A stretch of DNA of 64,000 nt, taken from assembly GCA_963776205.1 (NCBI GenBank), contig CAVZLR010000001.1, positions 372,001 through 436,000 on the forward strand, in the 5' to 3' direction. The stretch's first letter is position 1; each line of letters begins with the position of its first letter. Below, one piece after another: positions 18,205 through 27,328 of this stretch. A program made the position numbers and the translations under genes. Below the pieces are notes generated by a model that worked only from the letters and a program-made list of their open reading frames with translations, had not been told where the DNA came from and did no database searches. This DNA comes from UBA4459 sp963776205 (GTDB taxonomy: Bacteria > Bacteroidota > Bacteroidia > Bacteroidales > F082).

Positions 18205-20322
18205 ATGGCTGTTATAGGAAACATTAGAAAGCATTCAACATTTCTGATTATTATTATTGGTATTGCTCTTGCGGCATTTGTATTAGGCGACTTTTCTAAA
18301 GGAAGCGGAGCTTCACGCGAAATTAATATCGGAAACGTTGCCGGTGAGGATATAACGATTATGGACTTTAATCAAAAAGTGGATCAGTTTGTCCAGAATA
18401 CCAAACAACAACAAAATAAAGAGCGTCTGACTACAGATGAAGTTTACAGGCTTAAGGAAGATACCTGGAAACAAATGATCCGTGATATTTTAATGGAAAA
18501 AGAATATGAAGAGCTAGGTTTAACAGTTACAACTGAAGAACTCTTTGACCTGGTTCAGGGACCAAACCCACACCCTTTAATCAAACAATACTTCGCTGAC
18601 CCCACAACAGGACAATATAACAGGGGTCTTATTATCGATTACCTTAAAAATCTGGATAACCTGCCAGCAGATGCCAAACAGCAGTGGATTGCATTTGAAG
18701 AGTATATCAGAAATGATTATTTAAGCACAAAATATAAGGCTCTGGTAAGTAAAGGGTATTATGTTCCGGAAGCGCTTGCAAAAATGGCTTATGCTGAAGA
18801 TAATAATAATGCGGCCATTACTTATGTGGCAAGCAAATATGCTGATTTATCTGATAGCCTTGTAACAGTTACTGATGCTGATTTTGAAAAATACTACGAA
18901 AAGAACAAAGAACGCTATGAGCAGGAGGCCAGTAGAGAAATCGAGTATGTCACCTTTGAAATAATACCATCGGTGAAAGATATGGAAACAGCGAGAAAAA
19001 ATATTGATCAGGTATATGAAGAATTTAAAACTGCCGAAAATATAACCCGTTTCGTTAAATCCACATCTGATACACCAATTGATAGTACCTGGAAAGTAAG
19101 TGGGCAGTTGCCTGTTCAGATAGATTCTATCATGTTCAACAGTGAAATAGGAACGGTTACTGAACCATATCTAAATAACTTTGTGTTTACAACTGCCCGC
19201 CTTGCAGATATCAGTTATAGGCCAGACTCACTGAAAGCGACTCACATTTTGATCGCTTACGCTGGAGCTATGAGGGCAAATCCTGAAATCAACAGAAGTA
19301 AGAAAGAAGCTGAAGAACTAGCTGATAGCCTTTATAATGTCGTTAAACAGTCTGATGCTAACCTTACTGAACTTGCAATGAGCTATTCAGATGATGGTTC
19401 AGTTGCTCAGAATTCAGGTGATTTGGGTTGGTTTGCCGACGGACAAATGATATACGCTTTCAATGAGGCTGTTGTGAATTCAAAAGTTGGTGACATTTCG
19501 ATGGTTGAAACACCTTTTGGTTTCCATATCATTAAAACTATGGGTAAAAAAGAGGATGTTAAAAAAGTAAAAGTGGCCATGATTAATCGTGAGATTATTG
19601 AAAGCAACGAAACATACCAGAAAACATTTTCAAAAGCATCCAAATTAGCATCAGAAAATAAGTCCTTAGAAGCATTTAATAATGCCGTAACAGAAGAAGG
19701 TCATACAAAAAAGACGGCCAATAACTTACGGATAATGAGCAATTTTATTTCCGGATTACAAAATCCAAGGCAAATAATTCATTGGGCATTTAACGAAAAT
19801 ACGGAAGTTGGTGACGTATCACCTGTATTCGATTTAGAAGGTATGTTTGTGGTTGCCACACTGAAATCCAAAACTGAAAAAGGGTATCCCGAGCTTGAAG
19901 ATATCAAAGACAGGCTAACAGTTTTTGTAACCAATGAAGTGAAAGGCGAAATGCTTGCTGAAAAGATGGTCGGACTAAATAATGACATTGATCAGGTGGC
20001 TCAGGAACTGAATCTTGAAAAGGTAGAAATTAACTCCCTCACATTCTCATCAAGGAATATCCAGGGATTTGGTGCTGAAAATAAAGTTATTGGTACTATT
20101 TTTGGGATGAATGTCGCAGATGTTAGTAAACCCATCATTGGTAATGGCGCCGTATTTGTTGTTAAGCTGAACAAACAAGTAGAGGCCCCAGAAAAAGAAA
20201 ATTATACGCAGAATAGTACAACTTTAGAAAATGCATTTACACAGCGTGTAAGCCAGGATTTCCCATACAGAGCCATAGAAGAGGCTTCAGAAATTGAAGA
20301 TAACAGATCATTATTTTATTAA
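18205..20322 (+). CDS. PpiD/SurA-like periplasmic peptidyl-prolyl isomerase
   Basis: A 705-residue protein anchored by one N-terminal membrane helix (HSTFLIIIIGIALAAFVLGDF, about 10-30). An SurA_N-like chaperone segment follows. A central parvulin rotamase domain (about 345-450) shows LKATHILIAYAG, ELAMSYSDDGSVAQNSGDLGWFADGQMIYAFNEAV and TPFGFHIIKTMGKK. A second, degenerate rotamase-like region follows at about 520-600. It assists folding of outer membrane proteins exported by Sec. Its position directly after lptC and CNNM is the usual arrangement in the phylum; a double -7 box suggests it also has its own promoter. Confidence 0.9.
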   Translation: MAVIGNIRKHSTFLIIIIGIALAAFVLGDFSKGSGASREINIGNVAGEDITIMDFNQKVDQFVQNTKQQQNKERLTTDEVYRLKEDTWKQMIRDILMEKEYEELGLTVTTEELFDLVQGPNPHPLIKQYFADPTTGQYNRGLIIDYLKNLDNLPADAKQQWIAFEEYIRNDYLSTKYKALVSKGYYVPEALAKMAYAEDNNNAAITYVASKYADLSDSLVTVTDADFEKYYEKNKERYEQEASREIEYVTFEIIPSVKDMETARKNIDQVYEEFKTAENITRFVKSTSDTPIDSTWKVSGQLPVQIDSIMFNSEIGTVTEPYLNNFVFTTARLADISYRPDSLKATHILIAYAGAMRANPEINRSKKEAEELADSLYNVVKQSDANLTELAMSYSDDGSVAQNSGDLGWFADGQMIYAFNEAVVNSKVGDISMVETPFGFHIIKTMGKKEDVKKVKVAMINREIIESNETYQKTFSKASKLASENKSLEAFNNAVTEEGHTKKTANNLRIMSNFISGLQNPRQIIHWAFNENTEVGDVSPVFDLEGMFVVATLKSKTEKGYPELEDIKDRLTVFVTNEVKGEMLAEKMVGLNNDIDQVAQELNLEKVEINSLTFSSRNIQGFGAENKVIGTIFGMNVADVSKPIIGNGAVFVVKLNKQVEAPEKENYTQNSTTLENAFTQRVSQDFPYRAIEEASEIEDNRSLFY

Positions 20323-20403
20323 ATAAATCTCTTTTGGCACTATTTTTTCTTGGCAATCTCGATAGAAAAAAATATTTGTAAACTTATCTTAAAAATTATT
20401 CCT

Positions 20404-21327
20404 ATGAAAAAATTAAACTTATTGTTTATTGCTCTAGCGTTGAGCATTTTTATCATGTCTTCCTGTTCTGAAGATGAAGATCCGGTACAGGCACCGACAA
20501 TAACTGTAACACCAGCAGATGATACATTAAAGGTAAATGTTGGAGAACTTGTAGATTATTCGATTAATTGGAGTGCTAATCCTCTTTTATCTGCTAAAAT
20601 ATCTTACAAAGCAGGAACTTTATCACAAATTATTCATGATACTACTTTTGCAACTGGAGTTCCTTCCTATAACTTTAGTGTTCAGGTTGAAATCACAAAT
20701 GCCATTCCTGTTGGAACCGTTATTGAATTAATATTTGTTGGTATTACCAGTGATCAGGTGAGTACATCTGTCAATAAATATATTCTTGTTGAATCAGGCA
20801 TGGCAACTTACAACGATGTTGTTTTGCAGGCCCAGGCCAATGGTCCGATAACTGCAGCTACAAACTTGAGTTTCTACTCTTCAACTATGAATCAAAGGTA
20901 TACACTAAACTTGTCAGCTAATGCTGATACGGCTTCATATATTGATATCGTATTCACCCATCATTCAGTTTTCAGAACAAATGAAGAATTATCATTCCAG
21001 TCACCAAACTCAGCAAACCTGCATCAAATGTGGGCTGAAACACCTGGATTTAATCCTCCATACGACTATGTTACCGAAAATAAGAACTTAACTTATTTCA
21101 AGAAACTTGATAATGTTGATTGGGACAATCTTGATTATGATGCAATTGATGATGCAGTTGGAGCTATTGGAACAGCTATAAAAGTGCGTGGTATTGATGT
21201 AGGAGACTTTATTGCCTTTGAGACTGAAGCCGGAATGAAAGGGATTGTGAAAGTAACCAATACAGAAATAGAACATAACCCTTATAACGAAACTTACATT
21301 ACTTTCGATGTAAAGGTTCAAAAATAA
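20404..21327 (+). CDS. Hypothetical lipoprotein (307 aa)
   Basis: The chosen ATG at 20404 gives MKKLNLLFIALALSIFIMSSC, a standard lipoprotein signal with lipobox M-S-S-C. An in-frame upstream extension to 20350 would bury it. The mature region begins acidic (SEDEDPVQAPTITVTPADDTLKVNVGELVDYSINW), like an Ig-like or PKD-like domain, followed by a second beta-rich region with many Thr/Asn (LSFYSSTMNQRYTLNLSANADTASYIDIVFTHHS). The end contains GVKV-type strands (GDFIAFETEAGMKGIVKVTNTE). Outer-membrane lipoprotein, function unknown. Convergent with rodA, with a shared terminator between. Confidence 0.8.
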   Translation: MKKLNLLFIALALSIFIMSSCSEDEDPVQAPTITVTPADDTLKVNVGELVDYSINWSANPLLSAKISYKAGTLSQIIHDTTFATGVPSYNFSVQVEITNAIPVGTVIELIFVGITSDQVSTSVNKYILVESGMATYNDVVLQAQANGPITAATNLSFYSSTMNQRYTLNLSANADTASYIDIVFTHHSVFRTNEELSFQSPNSANLHQMWAETPGFNPPYDYVTENKNLTYFKKLDNVDWDNLDYDAIDDAVGAIGTAIKVRGIDVGDFIAFETEAGMKGIVKVTNTEIEHNPYNETYITFDVKVQK

Positions 21328-21346
21328 TAACCATTAATGAAAATAG

Positions 21347-21377
21347 AAAAGGGAATCGAATTGATTCCCTTTTTTTA
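21347..21377. terminator. Bidirectional terminator between lipoprotein gene and rodA
   Basis: GGGAATC (21351-21357) and GATTCCC (21363-21369) form a 7-bp hairpin with a 5-base loop, flanked by four A (21347-21350) and eight T (21370-21377). It can stop transcription from both converging genes. Confidence 0.8.
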
Positions 21378-21381
21378 TTGC

Positions 21382-22641
21382 TTACAGCTCCTTCAGCCTG
21401 TCGGCATCCTGCTTCACAAAAATAAAGAGCAGAATAGTAAACCCCCACAGCGAAGATCCACCGTAACTAAAGAATGGCAATGGAATTCCGACTACAGGTG
21501 CCAGGCCAATGGTCATACCTATATTAATAGCAAAATGAAAAAATAAAACTGAGGCTACGCCGTATCCGTATATCCGGCCAAAGCGCGATCGTTGACGTTC
21601 AGCCATAAAAATTATACGAATCAACAATGCTAAAAACAATAAAATTACTGTGAGTGTTCCCATGAACCCCCACTCTTCTCCCACAGTGCAAAATATAAAG
21701 TCAGTGCTTTGTTCCGGCACAAATTGGTTCCTGGTTAACATGCCCTGCCTGAATCCTTTGCCGCTAAAACCTCCTGATCCAATGGCGATCTTCGATTGGT
21801 TTACATTATAGCCGGCACCTTTTAGATCCTGTTCAATACCAAGCAACACATTGATCCGTTTTTTCTGGTGGGTTTCCAGTACATGTTGAAAAGCGTAATT
21901 AACACTAAACACAAATACTATTGACATAAGGAACACGGCAAAATATGATTTGTATTGCTTTCTTGTTTTTTTAAAAAAAGTCAGCAAAATTGCCAATAAA
22001 ATAACCAAAGAAGATATAATGTAAATCTCACCAAATAATAAAGTGAGGATAAATAGTAAAGCCATTGCCAGTCCAAATACGATGATAATTCCTGAAAACC
22101 CTTCCCTGAATAAAACAATGGCGAATGCAGCATACACCAGGGCTGATCCTGTATCATTCTGAAAGAGAATTAAAAGGGCTGGTAACACCATGAAAAGAAT
22201 TGAAATTGCTGGAGTTCTGAGATTTCGCATATCTACATTGAGCATACTGAGAAACTTGGCCAGAACTAGCGCAGTTGTGAATTTGGCAAACTCAGCTGGC
22301 TGAATTGCAAAACTGCCTATCTGAAACCATGATTTTGAACCTGACACGGTTTTACCGAAGAACAGCACACCAATTAATATGACGATCATGGCGGCATAAA
22401 ACAAAAAGGCAAAAGTTGAAAAGAACTTAGCATCAATAAGCAGCAAGACGATGATCAGGATAATTGATAAGCCAATCCATAACAGTTGTTTGCCATAACG
22501 CTCTGATAAATCAAATATGTTCCCTGCCTCTTCCCCGCCGGATGAAGTATAGATACTCAACCAACCTATAAAAACAAGGGCAAAATACAGTAAAACTGAT
22601 AGCCAGTCAACATTACCTATGATACTTTCCCTGTTTCTCAA
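21382..22641 (-). CDS. rodA: Rod shape-determining protein RodA (SEDS glycosyltransferase)
   Basis: A 419-residue polytopic membrane protein of the FtsW/RodA/SpoVE family with about ten hydrophobic segments. Family marks include KSWFQIGSFAIQPAEFAKFTTAL, LILFQNDTGSALVYAA, GYNVNQSKIAIGSGGFSGKGF, PEQSTDFIFCTVGEEWGF and PLPFFSYGGSSLW. RodA polymerises lipid II glycan strands for lateral wall growth with a cognate class B PBP. That partner, mrdA, ends 3 bases upstream, so the pair is co-transcribed. Confidence 0.95.
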   Translation of the reverse strand: MRNRESIIGNVDWLSVLLYFALVFIGWLSIYTSSGGEEAGNIFDLSERYGKQLLWIGLSIILIIVLLLIDAKFFSTFAFLFYAAMIVILIGVLFFGKTVSGSKSWFQIGSFAIQPAEFAKFTTALVLAKFLSMLNVDMRNLRTPAISILFMVLPALLILFQNDTGSALVYAAFAIVLFREGFSGIIIVFGLAMALLFILTLLFGEIYIISSLVILLAILLTFFKKTRKQYKSYFAVFLMSIVFVFSVNYAFQHVLETHQKKRINVLLGIEQDLKGAGYNVNQSKIAIGSGGFSGKGFRQGMLTRNQFVPEQSTDFIFCTVGEEWGFMGTLTVILLFLALLIRIIFMAERQRSRFGRIYGYGVASVLFFHFAINIGMTIGLAPVVGIPLPFFSYGGSSLWGFTILLFIFVKQDADRLKEL

Positions 22642-22644
22642 TGT

Positions 22645-24468
22645 TTAATTATTTAATCCGTGTATTAAATCTCCTTCCAGCATTTTCTTCTCGTAATATG
22701 TTCTTTTAACCTTTCCAGTCAAATATTTCTCCATGAGCAAACTGGCAATGGGTGCTGCCCATGTGGAACCGTATCCCGAATTTTCAACGATTACCGCGAT
22801 AGCAATCTTAGGGTTTTTAAGCGGTGCAAATGCAATAAACATGGAATGGTCTTCCCCATGTGGATTCTGAACAGTCCCTGTTTTTCCGCATTGCTGGATA
22901 CTGTCCATTTTATAATAACGCGCCGTACCGTGATCTCCTTCAAAAACCTGCAACATAGCACCTGTAACAAATTCAAAATGCTTTGCATCAATACTTGTTT
23001 TATACTTTTTTCTTACGGCCGTGCTATCAAATCCATCACTTTCAATTTTTCGAAGGAAATGAGGCGCGTAATAGTATCCTTTATTGGCAATAATAGCAAC
23101 CAAATTGGCCAGTTGAATAGGAGTTACCAATATTTCGCCCTGCCCGATGCTCAACGAACGCACAGTGAGGGCATTCCAACTTCCATTATATACTTTTTCG
23201 TAATAAGCAGCCGTTGGTATATTGCCGCTCAGCTCAAAAGGGATGTCAGTGTTGAATTTTTCCCCGAAACCGAAGCTTATGATACTTTTATACCATTGTT
23301 CATATCCTTTCTTGGGATCGTTATATTTTGGGGCGTTTAATATGCTTTTAAATGTATTCCAAAAATACGGGTTACATGATTCCTGAATAGCATGTTCCAG
23401 CTGCAATGGCGATTTATGATCATGTGTGCATTTGATGGGTCTGGAATTTTTTCCCTGGCAGGTAAAAGTAGTATTGGGTGTTACTGCACCTTCCTGCAGT
23501 GCCACCAGGGCATTGATCATTTTAAAAGTGGAACCTGGTGGATAGGTGCCCATCACAGCCCTGTTTAAAAGTGGTTTTAAAGTATCTTCCAGCAATAAAT
23601 TAAAATTTATTGAACGTTCACGTCCAACAAGCATATTTGGATCAAAACCAGGGCTGCTCACCATGGCCAGAATTTCCCCCGACTTAGGATCAATAGCAAC
23701 TATGCTACCCTTCTTATTTTGCATGAGCTGCTCACCGTATAATTGCAGGCTTGCATCAATCGATAGGATCAAATCATTGCCTGGTATGGCAATCGTGTCG
23801 TATTTACCTTCCTGGTAACTTCCTTTTATACGATTATGTACGTCCACTTCCAGCATTTTCATGCCTTTAATGCCGCGCAACTCATTTTCATAATATTTTT
23901 CAATACCCGACTTTCCAATATAGTCACCGGATTGATAATAAGCATCCTTATCAATTTCATGCTGGTTCACCTCACCCACATTTCCCAGTAAATGTGCAGC
24001 AATGGGAAAAGGATATCTTCTTAGAGTGCGTGTGGAGGGATAAAATCCCGAAAACTGATATAATTTTTCTTGTATTATGCCAAAATCTTCTTTTGAAATC
24101 TGTTTTACGAATACGGATGGTTTGTAAAAAGAATACTTCTTTGCTCGTTTTAATGTTACGTCAAACTCAGCACTATCTATTCCAAGCAATTCGCAAAAAG
24201 CGAGAGTATCTATTTTTTTAACCTGCCCCGGAACAACCATCAGGTCGTATAAAGCTTCATTGTACACCATCAAGTTTCCGTTCCGGTCGTATATATTTCC
24301 GCGGGCCGGATATTGCTTTTCGTAACGAAGCACAATGTTTTCTGCCGAAAGTTTATAATGGTTGTCGATCACCTGTAAATAAAACAGACGGATAATATAA
24401 GTTAATGCCACCAGGATGAACATCCCCATGACCATGTATTTTCGTGAAGAATAATCTTTTAAATACAT
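22645..24468 (-). CDS. mrdA: Penicillin-binding protein 2 (elongation transpeptidase)
   Basis: A 607-residue class B PBP. There is one N-terminal membrane helix (about 12-34), a pedestal domain with RGNIYDRNG (56-64), and a transpeptidase domain with S313-T-F-K316, S364-C-N366 and K529-T-G531. It crosslinks peptidoglycan in the periplasm together with RodA. In many Bacteroidota, mreB-mreC-mreD precede mrdA. Here the preceding gene is a lipoprotein gene on the same strand and mreBCD are not in the window. Confidence 0.95.
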   Translation of the reverse strand: MYLKDYSSRKYMVMGMFILVALTYIIRLFYLQVIDNHYKLSAENIVLRYEKQYPARGNIYDRNGNLMVYNEALYDLMVVPGQVKKIDTLAFCELLGIDSAEFDVTLKRAKKYSFYKPSVFVKQISKEDFGIIQEKLYQFSGFYPSTRTLRRYPFPIAAHLLGNVGEVNQHEIDKDAYYQSGDYIGKSGIEKYYENELRGIKGMKMLEVDVHNRIKGSYQEGKYDTIAIPGNDLILSIDASLQLYGEQLMQNKKGSIVAIDPKSGEILAMVSSPGFDPNMLVGRERSINFNLLLEDTLKPLLNRAVMGTYPPGSTFKMINALVALQEGAVTPNTTFTCQGKNSRPIKCTHDHKSPLQLEHAIQESCNPYFWNTFKSILNAPKYNDPKKGYEQWYKSIISFGFGEKFNTDIPFELSGNIPTAAYYEKVYNGSWNALTVRSLSIGQGEILVTPIQLANLVAIIANKGYYYAPHFLRKIESDGFDSTAVRKKYKTSIDAKHFEFVTGAMLQVFEGDHGTARYYKMDSIQQCGKTGTVQNPHGEDHSMFIAFAPLKNPKIAIAVIVENSGYGSTWAAPIASLLMEKYLTGKVKRTYYEKKMLEGDLIHGLNN

Positions 24469-24566
24469 TAAATTAACTTAAGAAATTATGCGCAGGCGGA
24501 TTTACAAAGTTAAGAAATATGACTTCTGGAAAAGAATTATATAAATATATTCTAAGTGGCTTATTT

Positions 24567-25115
24567 CTATTTGCTGCTCCTCACAATCTCGGGGGTTTCA
24601 ATCACATTGCTTTCATGGAGTGCGCGGTCGATAATATAGGCCGAAAATTTAATGGTATCGTAATCAGAAAGTGGATTGAATATAAAAAGAGTATCGCTAA
24701 ACTGACCCTGTATGGGTTGGTCTTGAACGTCTCTGAGCAGCCTGGGAAACCTGGAGTTGAAGGTCAGTGTATCGTAATAAGCCGAATCAGCATTCCATGC
24801 CAACAATGGCACTTCTACAAAGGTTCCGTTTTGTTTTTCAAAGTAACTAATGATCAGGTTGTAATAATATTCACTTCCCTGGTTAAATGGTGGATACAAA
24901 TCATTCGGCCCCAAACCCAGGTCACCATCTCCATCGGTATATGAAAACATTAGAACACCCCGCTCTGTCTTTCCGGTTTCCAGATTATACTCAAGCAGAA
25001 AATTTTCATACTTGATCACGGGTTCGATAGGAAATTCCTCAAACTTCCGGCATGAAAGTAAAATGACTCCTATAAATAAGAGTGGAATAAACATTATTTT
25101 TGCCAGTCGGAACAT
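24567..25115 (-). CDS. Hypothetical lipoprotein (182 aa)
   Basis: The start at 25115 gives MFRLAKIMFIPLLFIGVILLSC with lipobox I-L-L-S-C at about 22; longer in-frame starts lack an export signal at their N-terminus. The mature part has FPIEPVIKYENFLLEYN, FSYTDGDGDLGLGPNDLYPPF and FSAYIIDRALHESNVIETPEI, a beta-sandwich-like arrangement with a DGDGDLG loop that may bind calcium. It is about 100 bases upstream of mrdA in the same direction. No function can be assigned; an envelope role is inferred from the lipobox. Confidence 0.75.
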   Translation of the reverse strand: MFRLAKIMFIPLLFIGVILLSCRKFEEFPIEPVIKYENFLLEYNLETGKTERGVLMFSYTDGDGDLGLGPNDLYPPFNQGSEYYYNLIISYFEKQNGTFVEVPLLAWNADSAYYDTLTFNSRFPRLLRDVQDQPIQGQFSDTLFIFNPLSDYDTIKFSAYIIDRALHESNVIETPEIVRSSK

Positions 25116-25158
25116 TTTAACAATCGTGTTTCCAAATTTATAAAATATATCAAAGTAT

Positions 25159-26151
25159 ATGCCGGAAACGAAGGCCCTTGAAAAAAGAATATTTTCAATA
25201 ACCAACTTCCGTACTTTTAACGAACTGACAGTGGATATATTTTGTTTCCAGTATAGAAACAACCCTGTTTATAGACAGTTTGTCGATTTATTAGGTGTTG
25301 ATCCATCATCTATACAGCATTATTCAGGAATACCTTTTTTGCCCATAGAGTTTTTTAAAGATCAAAAGGTGCTTAGCGGTGAATTTGAACCTGAAACTAT
25401 TTTTACCAGTAGCGGGACAAGTGGTCAGGCAAATAGCCGGCACTTTGTTAAATCATTGGATTTATACGAGCAGTCATTTATTGCCCACTTTACAAATCAG
25501 TTTGGTGTTCCTGACAACTATATCCTTTTAGCACTGCTTCCGTCTTATCTTGAACGGGAGGGTTCTTCGTTGGTTTATATGGTTGAAAAACTGATCGGCC
25601 TTACCCGGAATCCATTAAGCGGATTCTATTTGCATGATTATGAAAAATTAGCCAGGGTACTTAGCGGTTTGAGAAATTCATCAAAAAAAGTATTACTGAT
25701 AGGCGTTACATACGCATTACTGGATCTGGCAGCGGCTTTTCCAATGGATTTTCCTGAACTGATCCTTATGGAAACGGGAGGCATGAAAGGAAAAAGAAAA
25801 GAACTCGTAAGAACAGAGATGCACGACATTTTAAAAACAGCTTTTAACATTGAAAATGTATGTTCTGAGTACGGTATGACTGAACTTTTATCACAGGCTT
25901 ACTCGAAAAGAGATGGTATTTTTTATACGCCGGCATGGATGAAAGTTCTCATAAGGGATATGAATGATCCGCTAACCCTTCTTGATGACGAAAAAACGGG
26001 AGGTATAAATATTATCGACCTGGCCAACCTCTACTCATGTTCGTTTATTGCCACCAAAGACCTTGGGAGAAAAATCAATGACCATAGCTTTGAAATGCTG
26101 GGCAGATATGATGATAGTGATGTTAGAGGTTGCAACCTTATGATTGATTAA
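25159..26151 (+). CDS. LuxE/PaaK-like acyl-protein synthetase family protein
   Basis: A 330-residue adenylate-forming enzyme relative. It has the ATP-binding signature I-F-T-S-S-G-T-S-G-Q at about 81-90, GIPFLPIEFFKDQKV before it, and ANL-like elements MKVLIRDM and GGINIIDLANLYSCSFIATKDLGRK near the end. LuxE activates fatty acids as acyl-AMP and transfers them to its own Cys for the luciferase system. No luxCDAB is present here, so the real substrate is unknown; in Bacteroidota such genes often act in surface glycan or quinolone-type pathways. The start lies 43 bases from the divergent lipoprotein gene; the 3' end overlaps the Nudix gene by 14 bases. Confidence 0.8.
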   Translation: MPETKALEKRIFSITNFRTFNELTVDIFCFQYRNNPVYRQFVDLLGVDPSSIQHYSGIPFLPIEFFKDQKVLSGEFEPETIFTSSGTSGQANSRHFVKSLDLYEQSFIAHFTNQFGVPDNYILLALLPSYLEREGSSLVYMVEKLIGLTRNPLSGFYLHDYEKLARVLSGLRNSSKKVLLIGVTYALLDLAAAFPMDFPELILMETGGMKGKRKELVRTEMHDILKTAFNIENVCSEYGMTELLSQAYSKRDGIFYTPAWMKVLIRDMNDPLTLLDDEKTGGINIIDLANLYSCSFIATKDLGRKINDHSFEMLGRYDDSDVRGCNLMID

Positions 26152-26575
26152 GTAGTTTCTCAGTGATCATCTGAATGATCTGATCGTGATCAAAAGCCAG
26201 CTCAGGCAAATCATTTATATCATACCAGCAAGCTTCCTTGGCGTCGTCTTTAGCTTCCACTTTTTGATCATTCTCCAGAAATCCTGTGAATACCACCGAA
26301 ACAGTTCTACCCCTCGGGTCGCGTTCCAATTCACTGAACACATGAAACTGTTCAAGAGGAATATCTAATAAATTGGTCTCTTCAAATAACTCCCTTGAGG
26401 CTGCGACTTCAACAGTTTCGTCCATATCAACAAAGCCACCAGGCAAGGCCCACCAGTCTGCGAAAGGCTCATACTTCCTCTTGATTAGTAAAATCTTATA
26501 AACGCTTTCGTTTTTTTTTAATATAGCTATATCTATCGTTAGCGAAGGTCTTGGGTATTTGTAAGTGTATGTCAT
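26138..26575 (-). CDS. Nudix hydrolase
   Basis: A 145-residue cytoplasmic hydrolase. The Nudix box GX5EX7REUXEEXGU is seen as GGFVDMDETVEVAASRELFEETNL (about 46-69) with the RE and EE metal ligands intact. The N-terminus (TYKYPRPSLTIDIAILKK) and the trailing VFSELERDPRGRTVSVVFTGFL resemble the NrtR/ADP-ribose pyrophosphatase type, though the C-terminal winged helix of NrtR is absent at this length. It probably cleaves a nucleoside diphosphate derivative such as ADP-ribose; substrate is inferred. Convergent with the LuxE-like gene. Confidence 0.9.
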   Translation of the reverse strand: MTYTYKYPRPSLTIDIAILKKNESVYKILLIKRKYEPFADWWALPGGFVDMDETVEVAASRELFEETNLLDIPLEQFHVFSELERDPRGRTVSVVFTGFLENDQKVEAKDDAKEACWYDINDLPELAFDHDQIIQMITEKLLNQS

Positions 26576-26612
26576 GGAAATTTGAATTCAACTGCGTAAA
26601 ATTAAGAAGAAT

Positions 26613-26641
26613 AAAAAAAACCGACCCATTACTGGGCCGGT
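26613..26641 (-). terminator. Terminator of the DIPF-repeat gene
   Basis: On the minus strand ACCGGCCC (26641-26634) pairs with GGGTCGGT (26627-26620) over 8 bp with one G-T, around a 6-base loop. It is followed by a run of T (26620-26613, overlapping the last stem base). It begins 25 bases after the stop codon at 26666. Confidence 0.8.
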
Positions 26642-26665
26642 ATCCATCATTTTGAAAAAACTTAC

Positions 26666-27127
26666 TTATTTGCTCATTGCAAATTGAGTGCTTTCTATGC
26701 TTTTAATAATTTCAGCAGTCTCGAAAGGGATATCATCTATGTATGACTCCTCATTGAAAGAGAAACATTGTTGCAGTGCTCTTTTATGGAGACACTCTGC
26801 AGATACGCATTCAGTATCGAATGGAATGTCATCTATATAACTTTCTTCTTCAATTTCAAACGTCACTTCCACTGCTTTTTCATAAAGGCAATCTGTTGTG
26901 ATACATTCGGTGTTGAAAGGTATATCATTGATATATGCTTCTTCTACAAAATCAAAATCAAGGACTCCTGATGAGATTAAAATCTCGTTATAAATCTCAT
27001 TTGTATTGAATGGGATATCATGAATATAATTTTCTTCAGCCATATTAAGTGTACCGGCGCTCAGATTCACTGCAAACAGAACTGCCAATGTGGCTATGAT
27101 TGATTTAGTTGTATTTAGTGTTCTCAT
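26666..27127 (-). CDS. Secreted protein with four E-E-x-Y-I-x-D-I-P-F-x-T repeats
   Basis: The start ATG at 27127 gives a 153-residue product with signal peptide MRTLNTTKSIIATLAVLFAVNLSAG. The mature protein is built of four copies of the motif EE(N/A/S)YI(H/N/D)DIPF(N/D/E)T, with DIPF at residues 37-40, 68-71, 100-103 and 132-135 (spacing 31-32). The middle two copies each carry C-x4-(D/E)-C-L. It is strongly acidic. Similar repeats occur in Bacteroidales secreted proteins as far as I recall, but no function is established to my knowledge. An in-frame earlier start (27172) would place the signal sequence internally. Monocistronic with its own terminator. Confidence 0.75.
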   Translation of the reverse strand: MRTLNTTKSIIATLAVLFAVNLSAGTLNMAEENYIHDIPFNTNEIYNEILISSGVLDFDFVEEAYINDIPFNTECITTDCLYEKAVEVTFEIEEESYIDDIPFDTECVSAECLHKRALQQCFSFNEESYIDDIPFETAEIIKSIESTQFAMSK

Positions 27128-27328
27128 TTTATAACATATTTTGTTTCTGAAATAACAGCTTACCAATCTCATGCCAAAATTTATATATATCTTATTTAGT
27201 GGGTTTTACATCATCCTTAATGATTGTTTTGATCATACAAATTTGTTGTCAATCCGAACATTTTTGTCCGGTAGCGTACATACAGAAAAATAAAGTTATA
27301 TGAGGATGAGACTGATTTGTAATGGCGC

